Assembly (NCBI RefSeq): GCF_902859945.1
Contig: NZ_CADIKL010000050.1
Location: 1-55,170 of the forward strand
DNA length: 55,170 bases
Direction of reading: 5' to 3'
DNA from: Paraburkholderia caffeinitolerans
GTDB lineage: Bacteria; Pseudomonadota; Gammaproteobacteria; Burkholderiales; Burkholderiaceae
How positions within the stretch are numbered: the stretch's first letter is position 1; every line of letters begins with the position of its first letter. Position numbers and translations under genes: made by a program. Below the pieces are notes generated by a model. The model had not been told where the DNA came from. It worked only from the letters and a program-made list of their open reading frames with translations, and searched no databases. Shown piece after piece: positions 41,213 to 49,330 of this stretch.

Positions 41213-43018
41213 TTATTGCGCCGTCTTCTGCTCGGGCTGACGCAGACGGATATGCAGTTCGCGAAGCTGACGCTCGTCCACTTCGCTCGGCGCCTGCGTG
41301 AGCAGACACTGCGCGCGTTGCGTCTTCGGGAATGCGATCACGTCGCGGATCGAGTCGGCGCCGGCCATCATCGTGACGATGCGGTCGAGACCGAACGCGA
41401 TGCCGCCGTGCGGAGGCGCGCCGTACTGGAGGGCGTCGAGCAGGAAGCCGAACTTCGCACGCGCTTCTTCCGCATTGATCTTGAGCGCGCGGAACACCTT
41501 GCTCTGCACCTCTTCCTGATAGATACGCACCGAGCCGCCGCCGATTTCCCAGCCGTTCAGCACCATGTCGTAAGCCTTCGCGAGGCAGCGGCCCGGATCC
41601 GTTTCGAGGTATTCCAGGTGCTCGTCCTTCGGGCTCGTGAACGGGTGGTGCGCGGCCACGTAGCGGTTTTCTTCCTCGTCGTACTCGAACATCGGGAAGT
41701 CGATGACCCACAGCGGCTTCCAACCCTTCTCGACGAGACCATTGGCCTTGCCGAATTCCGAGTGGCCGATCTTCAGGCGCAGCGCGCCGAGGCTGTCGTT
41801 CACGACCTTCGCGCGATCTGCCGCGAAGAAGATGATGTCGCCGTCTTGCGCGCCGGTGCGCTCGAGGATCGCGGCGATCGCGGCATCGTGCAGGTTCTTG
41901 ACGATCGGGCTTTGCAGACCGTCACGGCCCTTCGCCACTTCGTTGACCTTGATCCACGCGAGACCCTTCGCGCCGTAGATGCGCACGAATTCCGTGTAGC
42001 CGTCGATGTCGCCGCGCGAAAGCTCGGCGCCCTTCGGCACGCGAAGCGCTGCAACACGACCGTCCTTGCTGTTGGCCGGCGTGCTGAACACCTTGAAGTC
42101 GACGTCCTTCATGGCGTCGGTCAGCTCGGTGAACTCGAGCTTCACGCGCAGGTCCGGCTTGTCCGAGCCGAAGCGGCTCATGGCTTCCGAGTACTTCATC
42201 ACCGGGAATTTCGCGTCGAGCTCGACGTCCATCGTTTCCTTGAAAACGTGACGCGCCATGTCTTCGAACAGGTCGCGGATTTCTTGCTCGCTGAGGAACG
42301 ACGTTTCGCAGTCGATCTGCGTGAATTCGGGCTGACGGTCTGCGCGCAGGTCTTCGTCGCGGAAGCACTTGACGATCTGGTAGTAGCGATCGAAGTTCGC
42401 CACCATCAGGAGCTGCTTGAAGAGCTGCGGCGACTGCGGCAGCGCGAAGAACTGGCCCGCGTTCACGCGCGACGGCACAAGGTAGTCGCGCGCGCCTTCG
42501 GGCGTGCTCTTCGTGAGCATCGGCGTTTCGATATCGATGAAGCCGAGCGCGTCGAGATACTTGCGCACGGCCATCGTCACGCGGTAGCGCAGGCGCAGGT
42601 TGTGCTGCATCTGCGGACGGCGCAGGTCGAGCACGCGATGCGTGAGGCGCGTGGTTTCCGAGAGGTTGTCGTCGTCGAGCTGGAACGGCGGCGTGACCGA
42701 CGCGTTCAGCACCACGAGCTCGTGGCACAGCACTTCGATCTTGCCGCTCGTGAGGTTTGCGTTGACCGTGCCTTCCGGACGGTTGCGCACGAGACCCTTC
42801 ACTTGCACGCAGAACTCGTTGCGCACGCCTTCGGCGGTCTTGAACATCTCGGCGCGGTCGGGGTCGCACACCACCTGGACGAGGCCCTCGCGATCGCGCA
42901 GGTCGATGAAAATGACACCGCCGTGGTCGCGGCGGCGTTGCACCCATCCGCACAGCGAAACAGTTTGGCCCAGCAGCTGTTCGGTCACCAGACCGCAGTA
43001 TTCAGATCTCATCGACAT
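41213..43018 (-). CDS. aspS: Aspartyl-tRNA synthetase
   Basis: Class II synthetase that charges tRNA(Asp), probably also tRNA(Asn). It has 601 residues, the bacterial long form. The N-terminal OB-fold anticodon domain (about 1-105) has LCGWVQRRRDHGGVIFIDLRDREG. Class II motif 2 follows with YYQIVKCFRDEDLRADRQPEFTQ, the GAD insertion lies between, and motif 3 is near the end with GGIAFGLDRIVTMMAG. The His in RRRDHGG, where discriminating enzymes have Leu, suggests a nondiscriminating enzyme that needs the GatCAB amidotransferase; this is inference. A second ATG is two codons in. It is preceded by the DUF502 gene and followed by a strong terminator. Confidence 0.97.
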   Translation of the reverse strand: MSMRSEYCGLVTEQLLGQTVSLCGWVQRRRDHGGVIFIDLRDREGLVQVVCDPDRAEMFKTAEGVRNEFCVQVKGLVRNRPEGTVNANLTSGKIEVLCHELVVLNASVTPPFQLDDDNLSETTRLTHRVLDLRRPQMQHNLRLRYRVTMAVRKYLDALGFIDIETPMLTKSTPEGARDYLVPSRVNAGQFFALPQSPQLFKQLLMVANFDRYYQIVKCFRDEDLRADRQPEFTQIDCETSFLSEQEIRDLFEDMARHVFKETMDVELDAKFPVMKYSEAMSRFGSDKPDLRVKLEFTELTDAMKDVDFKVFSTPANSKDGRVAALRVPKGAELSRGDIDGYTEFVRIYGAKGLAWIKVNEVAKGRDGLQSPIVKNLHDAAIAAILERTGAQDGDIIFFAADRAKVVNDSLGALRLKIGHSEFGKANGLVEKGWKPLWVIDFPMFEYDEEENRYVAAHHPFTSPKDEHLEYLETDPGRCLAKAYDMVLNGWEIGGGSVRIYQEEVQSKVFRALKINAEEARAKFGFLLDALQYGAPPHGGIAFGLDRIVTMMAGADSIRDVIAFPKTQRAQCLLTQAPSEVDERQLRELHIRLRQPEQKTAQ

Positions 43019-43080
43019 GATGTTCGTCTTTCGTTATGCATGAATGAACGGGAGCGCCACAGGCAGCGCGGCGTCCGGTA

Positions 43081-43710
43081 TTAAAGCGGGGGATCGATGG
43101 GGCGGCGGGAATTCGCGACCGGCGCGACGACGCCCATCGAAACAATATACTTGAGCGCGGCGTCGACCGTCATGTCGAGCTCGATTACCTCGCTCTTCGG
43201 CACCATCAGGAAAAAACCCGAAGTGGGATTGGGCGTGGTCGGCACATAAACGCTCACGTGCTCGCCCGGCAGATGGTTCACCACGTCGCCGCCCGGAATG
43301 CCGGTGAGGAACGCGATGGTCCAGGAGCCCTTGCGCGGGTACTCGATCAGGAGTGCCTTGCGAAAAGCATTGCCATTGCTGGAAAGCAGTGTATCGGAAA
43401 CCTGCTGGATGCTGCTGTACAGCGGGCCCACGATCGGGATGCGGCGCACCAGCGCGTTCCACCACACCACCAGCTTCTGGCCGATGAAGTTGTGCGTGAG
43501 CAAGCCCACCACGAAGATGAACGCGAGCGTGAGGATCGCGCCGAGACCGGGTATCCGCACGTCCGGCCGCCATGCGGTGGGCAGCAGGAGCAGCGTCTGG
43601 TCCATCGTGCCAATGACGAGATTCAGCACCCACAGCGTGATGGCCAAAGGCACCAGCACGAGAAGGCCGGTCAGGAATACCGATTTGAAGGTCGCTTTCT
43701 TGATCGTCAT
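43081..43710 (-). CDS. DUF502 family membrane protein
   Basis: A 209-residue protein with two membrane helices (about 12-33 and 53-76) and a C-terminal soluble domain. DUF502 members occur from cyanobacteria to plants (COV/LCV-like proteins), but no molecular function is established. Family-typical segments are IPIVGPLYSSIQQVSDTL, FRKALLIEYPRKGSWTIAFLTG and VSVYVPTTPNPTSGFFLMVP. It lies between fmdB and aspS, a conserved betaproteobacterial order. I use the second ATG (43710); the one at 43716 is equally possible. Confidence 0.88.
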   Translation of the reverse strand: MTIKKATFKSVFLTGLLVLVPLAITLWVLNLVIGTMDQTLLLLPTAWRPDVRIPGLGAILTLAFIFVVGLLTHNFIGQKLVVWWNALVRRIPIVGPLYSSIQQVSDTLLSSNGNAFRKALLIEYPRKGSWTIAFLTGIPGGDVVNHLPGEHVSVYVPTTPNPTSGFFLMVPKSEVIELDMTVDAALKYIVSMGVVAPVANSRRPIDPPL

Positions 43711-43785
43711 GTACACGCCATCCGGGCCGCGCGCGACGCGCGGCGCTTGGCGCCGCCGGGCCCCGGGGGAGCCTGGCGGCAGGTT

Positions 43786-44136
43786 TCAGGTAGAGCCGGC
43801 CGCGCCGGTCGCCGAACTCGCGGGAGCGGCTGTGGGTGCGGCCGCGGGCGTTGCGGCGCTCGCGCCCTCGCCCGCCGGCTTGCTGCCCTCGGACGACGAC
43901 GCGCCCTCGGCGGACTTCGCGCCGGTTGCAGCAGCGTTCGTGCCGCTGGACTGGCCGCCGCGGAAATCAGTGACATACCAGCCCGAGCCCTTCAGCTGGA
44001 AGCCGGCCGCGGTGACCTGCTTGCGAAATGTGTCCGCGCCGCAGCTCGGGCACTGCGTCAGGGGCGCATCGCTGATCTTTTGCAGCGCGTCTTTTTCGAA
44101 GCCGCACGACTCGCAGCGATAAGCGTAGATCGGCAT
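43786..44136 (-). CDS. FmdB-type zinc-ribbon protein with low-complexity tail
   Basis: A 116-residue protein. Residues 1-42 are the FmdB/CxxC_CxxC_SSSS zinc ribbon, with Cys8, Cys11, Cys29 and Cys32 as ligands, followed by FQLKGSGWYVTDF. From residue 60 the chain is almost only Ala, Ser, Gly, Thr, Pro, Lys and Glu and should be disordered. FmdB was named for amidase regulation in Methylophilus, but the general role is unknown. A TATAAT box lies about 55 bases before the start, and the gene heads fmdB-DUF502-aspS. Confidence 0.88.
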   Translation of the reverse strand: MPIYAYRCESCGFEKDALQKISDAPLTQCPSCGADTFRKQVTAAGFQLKGSGWYVTDFRGGQSSGTNAAATGAKSAEGASSSEGSKPAGEGASAATPAAAPTAAPASSATGAAGST

Positions 44137-44191
44137 GATCTCTTTCCTGATGAAACGGGTGAAATTCTGAGAAATGCTTGCAAAGCCTTGA

Positions 44192-44197
44192 ATTATA
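44192..44197 (-). promoter_or_regulatory. Probable -10 box of the fmdB-aspS operon
   Basis: A perfect TATAAT on the minus strand, 55 bases before the fmdB ATG. No good -35 hexamer is found 16-18 bases further up (GC-rich CGGGCT region). The surrounding sequence is the most AT-rich in this intergenic gap. Confidence 0.5.
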
Positions 44198-44303
44198 GCC
44201 GCAAACGCTCCCCTAGCCCGGGATTTGCCGGGCGAGGTTGGGCGAAAGCGACTCTGCCGTAGCTGGGGGCGACTTGCGCGCGATCAAGTGCGCACGCGCG
44301 TTT

Positions 44304-44981
44304 TCACGTTCGCGGCAACAGGAGCGGTGCGGCAGGCGTGCCGTTGCGCTGCCACGTGAGCCAGCGCTCGCGGCCAACGAACACGGGCAGCGAACCCTCC
44401 ACGGGCTGGTCGTCGAGCAGCGTGAAATAAGGCGTCAGCAGCACATCGAGTTCGGTGCGCGCGATACCGAACGGCGGCCCTTTCGGGGTATCGCCGAGAA
44501 AGAAGAAGCCCGCCAGCAGCGCACCCGGTGCGAGCAACGCCGCCATGCGCTGGGCGTAGTGCGGTCGGTGCGCCTTGGGCAGGGCGCATAGAAACGCGCG
44601 CTCGAATATCCAGTCCGCCGCGAAAGGCGGTTCGTACGCGTAGAAGTCCGCTTCTTCGACCACATCCGCGAAATCTCCAAGCGCTGCGCGCGCGTTCGCC
44701 ACCGCCGACGGCGCGAAATCGATCGCTCGCACCGTCCGGCCGCGCTCGGCCAGCCAGCGCGCTTCCCACGCGTTGCCGCAGCCGGGAATCAGCACAGCGG
44801 CAGCGGGGTGAGCGGCCGCGAAGGCCTCGAAGGCCGGCTGCACGCCGGCCTGATCCCAAGGCGTGAAGCCGCGCTCGAAGCGCTCGTCCCAGAACTCGCG
44901 CGCGCCGGGATCGCGCGTCTCGAACTCAGGCACCCCGTCAGGCACTTCGCCTGGCTGCCGTGGAAGGGTCGGTTCGCTCAT
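44304..44981 (-). CDS. TPMT-family SAM-dependent methyltransferase
   Basis: A 225-residue thiopurine-methyltransferase-like protein. The N-terminal FWDERFERGFTPWDQAGVQPAF is the family's substrate lid. The SAM site is VLIPGCGNAWEARWLAERG with AIDFAPSAVANAR. Then come EEADFYAYEPPFAADWIFERAFLCALPKAHRP and LAPGALLAGFFFL. Bacterial relatives methylate selenium, tellurium or thiol compounds, but the substrate here is unknown. It lies between ubiB and fmdB on the same strand with 55- and 167-base gaps, so it may be the tail of the ubi transcript. Confidence 0.87.
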   Translation of the reverse strand: MSEPTLPRQPGEVPDGVPEFETRDPGAREFWDERFERGFTPWDQAGVQPAFEAFAAAHPAAAVLIPGCGNAWEARWLAERGRTVRAIDFAPSAVANARAALGDFADVVEEADFYAYEPPFAADWIFERAFLCALPKAHRPHYAQRMAALLAPGALLAGFFFLGDTPKGPPFGIARTELDVLLTPYFTLLDDQPVEGSLPVFVGRERWLTWQRNGTPAAPLLLPRT

Positions 44982-45036
44982 CGTCTCACTCCTTGTTGGC
45001 GAAGCGGGTCCGCCTTATCAGCGCCTTATTCGCGCC

Positions 45037-46614
45037 TCATCCACCATAGGTCAGTGTCAGCCACACGTGCGCGGCGACCATGCCTACCCCCACCGCCACG
45101 CCGAACAGCACGAGGCCTTGCAGCAGGCGATTGGTGCGGCGCTGCTCGGCAAGAATCTGGCGAATGGTGTCGTCGTTGGCGAGATGCGCGGGGGTCTGGC
45201 GATGCAGCAGCGCCTGGTGCACGAGGCGCGGCAACTGCGGCAGCGTCTTGCTCCACTGCGGCACTTCGATCTTGAAACGCTCATACCAGCCGCGCAGGCC
45301 GATCTGCTCGGTCATCCAGCGCTCCAGGTAAGGCTTGGCGGTCTTCCATAGATCCAGTTCCGGATCCAGCGAACGCCCGAGGCCTTCGACATTGAGCATG
45401 GTCTTTTGCAGCAGCACGAGCTGCGGCTGGATCTCCACGTTGAAGCGCCGCGAGGTCTGGAACAGACGCAGCAGCACCTGGCCGAGTGAAATATCCTTGA
45501 GCGCGCGATCGAAATACGGTTCGCAGACGGCGCGGATGGCGCTCTCCAGTTCCTCGACGCGCGTGGTGGGCGGCACCCACCCGGATTCGATGTGCAGCGT
45601 GGCGACGCGGTGATAGTCGCGCTTGAAGAATGCGAGGAAGTTCTGCGCGAGGTAGTTCTTGTCGAAGTCCGACAGCGCCCCGACGATGCCGAAATCGAGC
45701 GCGATATAGCGCCCGAAATGCGCGGGGTCGAGACTGACCTGGATGTTGCCGGGGTGCATGTCGGCGTGAAAGAAGCCGTCGCGGAACACCTGCGTGAAGA
45801 AAATCTCCACGCCCTCGCGCGCGAGCTTCGGAATGTCGACGCCGGCCGCGCGCAGCTTGTCCACCTGGCTGATCGGCACGCCCACCATACGCTCCATCAC
45901 AAGCACGTCGGGCGCGCTGAACTCCCAATACATCTCGGGCACGAGCAGCAGGTCGAGGCCCACAAAGTTGCGGCGCAACTGGCTGCCGTTGGCGGCCTCG
46001 CGCATGAGGTCGAGCTCGTCGTGCAGGTATTTGTCGAATTCTGCCACCACTTCGCGCGGCTTCAGGCGCTTGCCGTCGGCCCACAGGCGCTCGGCCCATA
46101 TGGCAATGTCGCGCAGCAGCAGCAGGTCCGAATCGATCACGGGCCTCATATTCGGGCGCAGCACCTTCACCGCCACCGCCTTGCCCGCATGCTGACCGGA
46201 CTTCACCTTCGCGAAGTGCACCTGCGCAATCGAGGCGCTCGCCACCGGCACACGCTCGAACTCATCGAACAGCGTGTCGACGGGCGCGCCCAGCGATTTT
46301 TCGATGATGTCGATCGCCACCTGCGATTCGAACGGCGGCACCTGATCCTGCAACTTCGCGAGCTCGTTGGCGATGTCGAGCGGCAGCAGGTCGCGGCGCG
46401 TGGAGAGCACCTGGCCGAACTTCACGAAGATCGGCCCGAGGCTTTCGAGCGCGAGGCGCAGACGCACGCCGGCCGGCTGATCGAACTTGCGGCCGACGGT
46501 CGTGATGCGCAGCAAAAGTGCAACGCGTCGGTCATTGATCCGGCTCAACATGATTTCGTCGAGACCGAAGCGGACGAGCGTAAAGAAGATCTTCAGAAAA
46601 CGCAGAAAACGCAT
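45037..46614 (-). CDS. ubiB: Ubiquinone biosynthesis protein kinase-like UbiB
   Basis: An ABC1/ADCK-type atypical kinase or ATPase needed for ubiquinone synthesis, anchored in the inner membrane. It has 525 residues. The family KxGQ motif is in LGPIFVKFGQVLSTRRDLLP. The ATP-binding VAVKVLRPNMRPVI, catalytic loop HADMHPGNIQVSLD and metal motif ALDFGIVGALSDFDKN are all intact. Two hydrophobic C-terminal segments (about residues 495-523) anchor it. It starts three bases after ubiJ ends, the conserved ubiE/ubiJ/ubiB association. Confidence 0.96.
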   Translation of the reverse strand: MRFLRFLKIFFTLVRFGLDEIMLSRINDRRVALLLRITTVGRKFDQPAGVRLRLALESLGPIFVKFGQVLSTRRDLLPLDIANELAKLQDQVPPFESQVAIDIIEKSLGAPVDTLFDEFERVPVASASIAQVHFAKVKSGQHAGKAVAVKVLRPNMRPVIDSDLLLLRDIAIWAERLWADGKRLKPREVVAEFDKYLHDELDLMREAANGSQLRRNFVGLDLLLVPEMYWEFSAPDVLVMERMVGVPISQVDKLRAAGVDIPKLAREGVEIFFTQVFRDGFFHADMHPGNIQVSLDPAHFGRYIALDFGIVGALSDFDKNYLAQNFLAFFKRDYHRVATLHIESGWVPPTTRVEELESAIRAVCEPYFDRALKDISLGQVLLRLFQTSRRFNVEIQPQLVLLQKTMLNVEGLGRSLDPELDLWKTAKPYLERWMTEQIGLRGWYERFKIEVPQWSKTLPQLPRLVHQALLHRQTPAHLANDDTIRQILAEQRRTNRLLQGLVLFGVAVGVGMVAAHVWLTLTYGG

Positions 46615-46617
46615 GTC

Positions 46618-47289
46618 TTAGTGGCCTGTTGTCTGGCTCGGGCCGCGCGGTGCGGTGCCCGACGGCGCCGCCTGGGTACCGTTTGAGGTGCCACGCGCTT
46701 GTGATTTTTGTTCAAGGCGCTCGATGCGCTTCTCAACGCGCGCCAGTGCATCACGCGCGCGCGACAGCTCTGCGTTGAAGCCGTCGAGCTCGGCGCGCCG
46801 CACGAGCTGCGGATTTTCGTCGAGCAGGTATTCCGTGACGGAGCCGAGCACGTTGCGCCCCGTGCGCAACGCCTGCTCATGCACGGTGCGCGCAATCGTC
46901 GCGACGCGCGACGCCGGCGCGTCGCCGATCAGCTTCGCGAGGTCCTCTTCGGGCTCCCAGCGCAGGTGTTCCGCCAGCTTGCCGATGATCTGCGCGAATT
47001 CGGCGTCGCCCTCGATCTTTACATGCTTCATGACGGCCGACTGGCCGCCCTGCACATACGAAGACAGCGCGCCGGCCGGCAGCGAGAGCGCGACGTCCGC
47101 GCACTGCGCGTCGTGCTCTTCGACTGCGGCAAGATAGCCTTCGGGCTCCACGAGCAACGTGAGCACGACCGGCGGACACGACAGGCGCGCCGTCTTGCCG
47201 GCATAGGGAGCGAGGCGGTTGCGGGCCCACGATTCGCGGGCGAGCAGGTGATTGACAGCGGCGGCGAAGGGCTTGGCGGCGAGAGTCAT
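46618..47289 (-). CDS. ubiJ: Ubiquinone biosynthesis accessory factor UbiJ (SCP2 domain)
   Basis: A 223-residue lipid-binding accessory protein that helps organise the aerobic ubiquinone complex. An SCP2-like domain (about residues 15-130) has the hydrophobic VVLTLLVEPEGYLAAV, SLPAGALSSYV and VKIEGDAEFAQIIGKLAEHL. A central segment with DLAKLIGDAPASRVA follows, then a C-terminal coiled coil (about 170-208). The ATG at 47289 fits the family start, but it lies only 11 bases after the T-run of an intrinsic terminator and has no clear Shine-Dalgarno. A TTG at 47322 inside the hairpin is the only earlier in-frame option. Confidence 0.9.
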   Translation of the reverse strand: MTLAAKPFAAAVNHLLARESWARNRLAPYAGKTARLSCPPVVLTLLVEPEGYLAAVEEHDAQCADVALSLPAGALSSYVQGGQSAVMKHVKIEGDAEFAQIIGKLAEHLRWEPEEDLAKLIGDAPASRVATIARTVHEQALRTGRNVLGSVTEYLLDENPQLVRRAELDGFNAELSRARDALARVEKRIERLEQKSQARGTSNGTQAAPSGTAPRGPSQTTGH

Positions 47290-47300
47290 CGGCGTGGAAT

Positions 47301-47335
47301 AAAAAAACCCGCGCGGGCTCAAGCTCGCGCGGGTT
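47301..47335 (-). terminator. Intrinsic terminator immediately before ubiJ
   Basis: The stem AACCCGCGCG/CGCGCGGGTT (arms 47326-47335 and 47306-47315) with a ten-base loop region is followed by a T-run reaching 47301. It lies about 105 bases after the Tim44-like gene stop and 11 bases before the ubiJ ATG. It should end ubiE-Tim44 transcripts, or act as an attenuator for ubiJ-ubiB. Confidence 0.88.
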
Positions 47336-47439
47336 CCTATTGTAGCGTTCGCGCCGTCCGATCGCGCCTTGCCGAGGCTAGGCCGAACGGTCAGCGCGCA
47401 CAGTCAGATGATGTGAGATCAACGCTGCGCAATGCCAAC

Positions 47440-48447
47440 TCAATGCGATTCGACCTGCTGGATACCGGCCAGCAGCCAGCCTTCGCCGGAAGTGCGCGAC
47501 TTCGAGAGATTCCAGATCTCGACGAACGGCGAAGCGGCAGCGCCCGCCTCTTCGCGGATCAGGCCAGAGAAGCGCACGCTCGCGAGATATTCGCTACCGA
47601 GCTCCTCCACCGCGAGCAGGTCGGCGTTGAGCTGAACGACGTCGGTCTGATTGGGCTGGGGGCCGCGACCCGTCAGGTCCACACGGATCTCGGCGAACAT
47701 CTCGGGCGTGGTGAACTCGCGGATGTCCTCGACGTTGCCCGCGTCCCACGCGGCCTGCAGGCGCACGAAATAGACCTTCGCGTTGCGCACGAACGCCTCG
47801 GTGTCAAAGCCTGCCGGAACGGTCGGGGCCGTATCGGCCTGCGGCGTGTTGAGCGAATTGTATTGCCCCGCGGAGCCCGTGGCCGGCGCCGGGTAGCGCG
47901 GCTCAGACGACGGGTAGCCGCCCATCTGGTTCAGCCCGCCAGCAGGCGGCAAGCCTGCGCCGCCCGCCTGAAACGCGGGCTGCGGCCCACGGCGGCGGCT
48001 CATGAACTTGCGGATCAGCCAGATCGCGACGAACGCGATCAGCGCGACCACGATCATGTTCGCCATCATGCCGGCGAACGCCTCGCCGAGACCGAAGTGC
48101 GACAGCAGCGCGGCGATGCCGAGGCCGGCCGCGAGACCCGCGATCGGCCCGAGCCAGCGGTTGCGCGCCGGAGCTGGCGTGGGCGCCGGCGTGCCTGGGG
48201 CGCGCTGGGCGCCGGCCTGCTGTGCGGGATTCGTGGGGCTCGGCTGGGCCGGCGGCGGCGTGGTGCTGCGCTGCGAGGCCACCGACGATTGCTTGCCGAA
48301 GCTGCGGCCACCACCCATGCGGCGCGCCTCGGCATCGAACGACGCCAGGCTGCCGGCCACCATCACGCCGACGAGGGCCAGAACTCCGATCCGCCTGACC
48401 CACGACATTGAAAGCTTTTTGGAAGCAATGCTTCGGGACTCAGGCAT
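47440..48447 (-). CDS. Tim44-like domain membrane protein
   Basis: A 335-residue envelope protein. The N-terminus has a signal or anchor helix (about 18-38) followed by a Pro/Ala/Gln-rich linker (about 55-95). A Gly/Ala-rich helix pair follows near 100-150 (NMIVVALIAFVAIWLIRKFM), and the C-terminal Tim44-like domain (about 205-335) has AFVRNAKVYFVRLQAAWDAGNVEDIREFTTPEMF and SPFVEIWNLSKS. Mitochondrial Tim44 binds import motor parts. Bacterial homologues have no agreed function, though a membrane-stress or protein-interaction role is often suspected. It lies between ubiE and ubiJ, where E. coli has no such gene, and it ends at a strong terminator. Confidence 0.88.
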   Translation of the reverse strand: MPESRSIASKKLSMSWVRRIGVLALVGVMVAGSLASFDAEARRMGGGRSFGKQSSVASQRSTTPPPAQPSPTNPAQQAGAQRAPGTPAPTPAPARNRWLGPIAGLAAGLGIAALLSHFGLGEAFAGMMANMIVVALIAFVAIWLIRKFMSRRRGPQPAFQAGGAGLPPAGGLNQMGGYPSSEPRYPAPATGSAGQYNSLNTPQADTAPTVPAGFDTEAFVRNAKVYFVRLQAAWDAGNVEDIREFTTPEMFAEIRVDLTGRGPQPNQTDVVQLNADLLAVEELGSEYLASVRFSGLIREEAGAAASPFVEIWNLSKSRTSGEGWLLAGIQQVESH

Positions 48448-48483
48448 GGCGGAATTTCCTTTAAAGACAGAGAGTTGGGAACA

Positions 48484-49215
48484 CTAGTACTTTGTGCCGA
48501 CGTGTAAGGCTACCACGCCAGCTGACAAATTGTAATATTTGACGGCGTCGAGGCCGGCTTGTTCCATCATCGTCTTCAATGTTTCCTGATCGGGGTGCAT
48601 GCGGATCGACTCCGCAAGATAGCGGTAGCTATCGGCGTCTTGTGCAAAACGTGAGCCCAGCCACGGCAGCACCTTGAATGAATACACGTCGTACGCTTTC
48701 TTGAGCGGCTCCCAGACCTTGGAGAATTCGAGCACGAGCAGGCGCCCGCCAGGCTTGAGTACGCGGCGCATCTCGGCGAGCGCGGCGTCCTTGTGCGTCA
48801 TGTTGCGCAGGCCGAAGGCCACCGTCACCACGTCGAAGTAGTTGTCCGGAAAGGGAATTTTCTCGGCGTCGCAGAGCAGCGCGGGCGTGATCACGCCGTG
48901 GTCGATGAGTCGGTCGCGGCCCACGCGCAGCATCGACTCGTTGATGTCGGTGTGCCAGACCTGGCCACTCGGGCCGGCCTTCTTTGCGAACGCCATGGAA
49001 AGGTCGCCCGTGCCGCCCGCAATGTCGAGCACCCGGCCGCCCGGCCGCACGTTGGCCTGGGCAATCGTGAACGCCTTCCAGGCGCGATGCAGCCCGCCCG
49101 ACATCAAGTCGTTCATCAGGTCGTAGTTCGAGGCGACCGAATGGAACACGCCGGCCACCTTCTTCGCCTTGTCCTGTTCGTCGACCGTTTCGTAGCCGAA
49201 GTGGGTTTTGCTCAT
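48484..49215 (-). CDS. ubiE: Ubiquinone/menaquinone C-methyltransferase UbiE
   Basis: Adds the C2 methyl group in ubiquinone synthesis (and to menaquinone where present). A 243-residue class I SAM enzyme. Signatures are FHSVASNYDLMNDLMSGGLHRAWK, the SAM motif VLDIAGGTGDLSMAFAKKAG, PFPDNYFDVVTVAFGLRNMT and VLKPGGRLLVLEFSK, and the C-terminal YYNLSAGVVALHVGTKY. I use the ATG at 49215, with AAGGA eight bases before; the frame above it to 49356 is Arg/Thr-rich shadow. A GCGGCGC/GCGCCGC hairpin (49287-49304) lies in the gap towards the DUF971 gene. Confidence 0.96.
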   Translation of the reverse strand: MSKTHFGYETVDEQDKAKKVAGVFHSVASNYDLMNDLMSGGLHRAWKAFTIAQANVRPGGRVLDIAGGTGDLSMAFAKKAGPSGQVWHTDINESMLRVGRDRLIDHGVITPALLCDAEKIPFPDNYFDVVTVAFGLRNMTHKDAALAEMRRVLKPGGRLLVLEFSKVWEPLKKAYDVYSFKVLPWLGSRFAQDADSYRYLAESIRMHPDQETLKTMMEQAGLDAVKYYNLSAGVVALHVGTKY

Positions 49216-49330
49216 CGCGCTCGTCCTTTCGCGGGTCTGACCGCGAGTCTGACCGGTTCGTGCCCGGGTCTTATTGGGTGATGGGTGCGGCGCGTGGGCG
49301 CCGCGGCGGGCAGGATCGTAACAGGAAGCG

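Noticed and set aside
49287..49304. GCGGCGC/GCGCCGC hairpin between the DUF971 and ubiE genes
   Set aside because: No T-run follows on the minus strand; in sequence this GC-rich such hairpins are common by chance, so it is not called a terminator.
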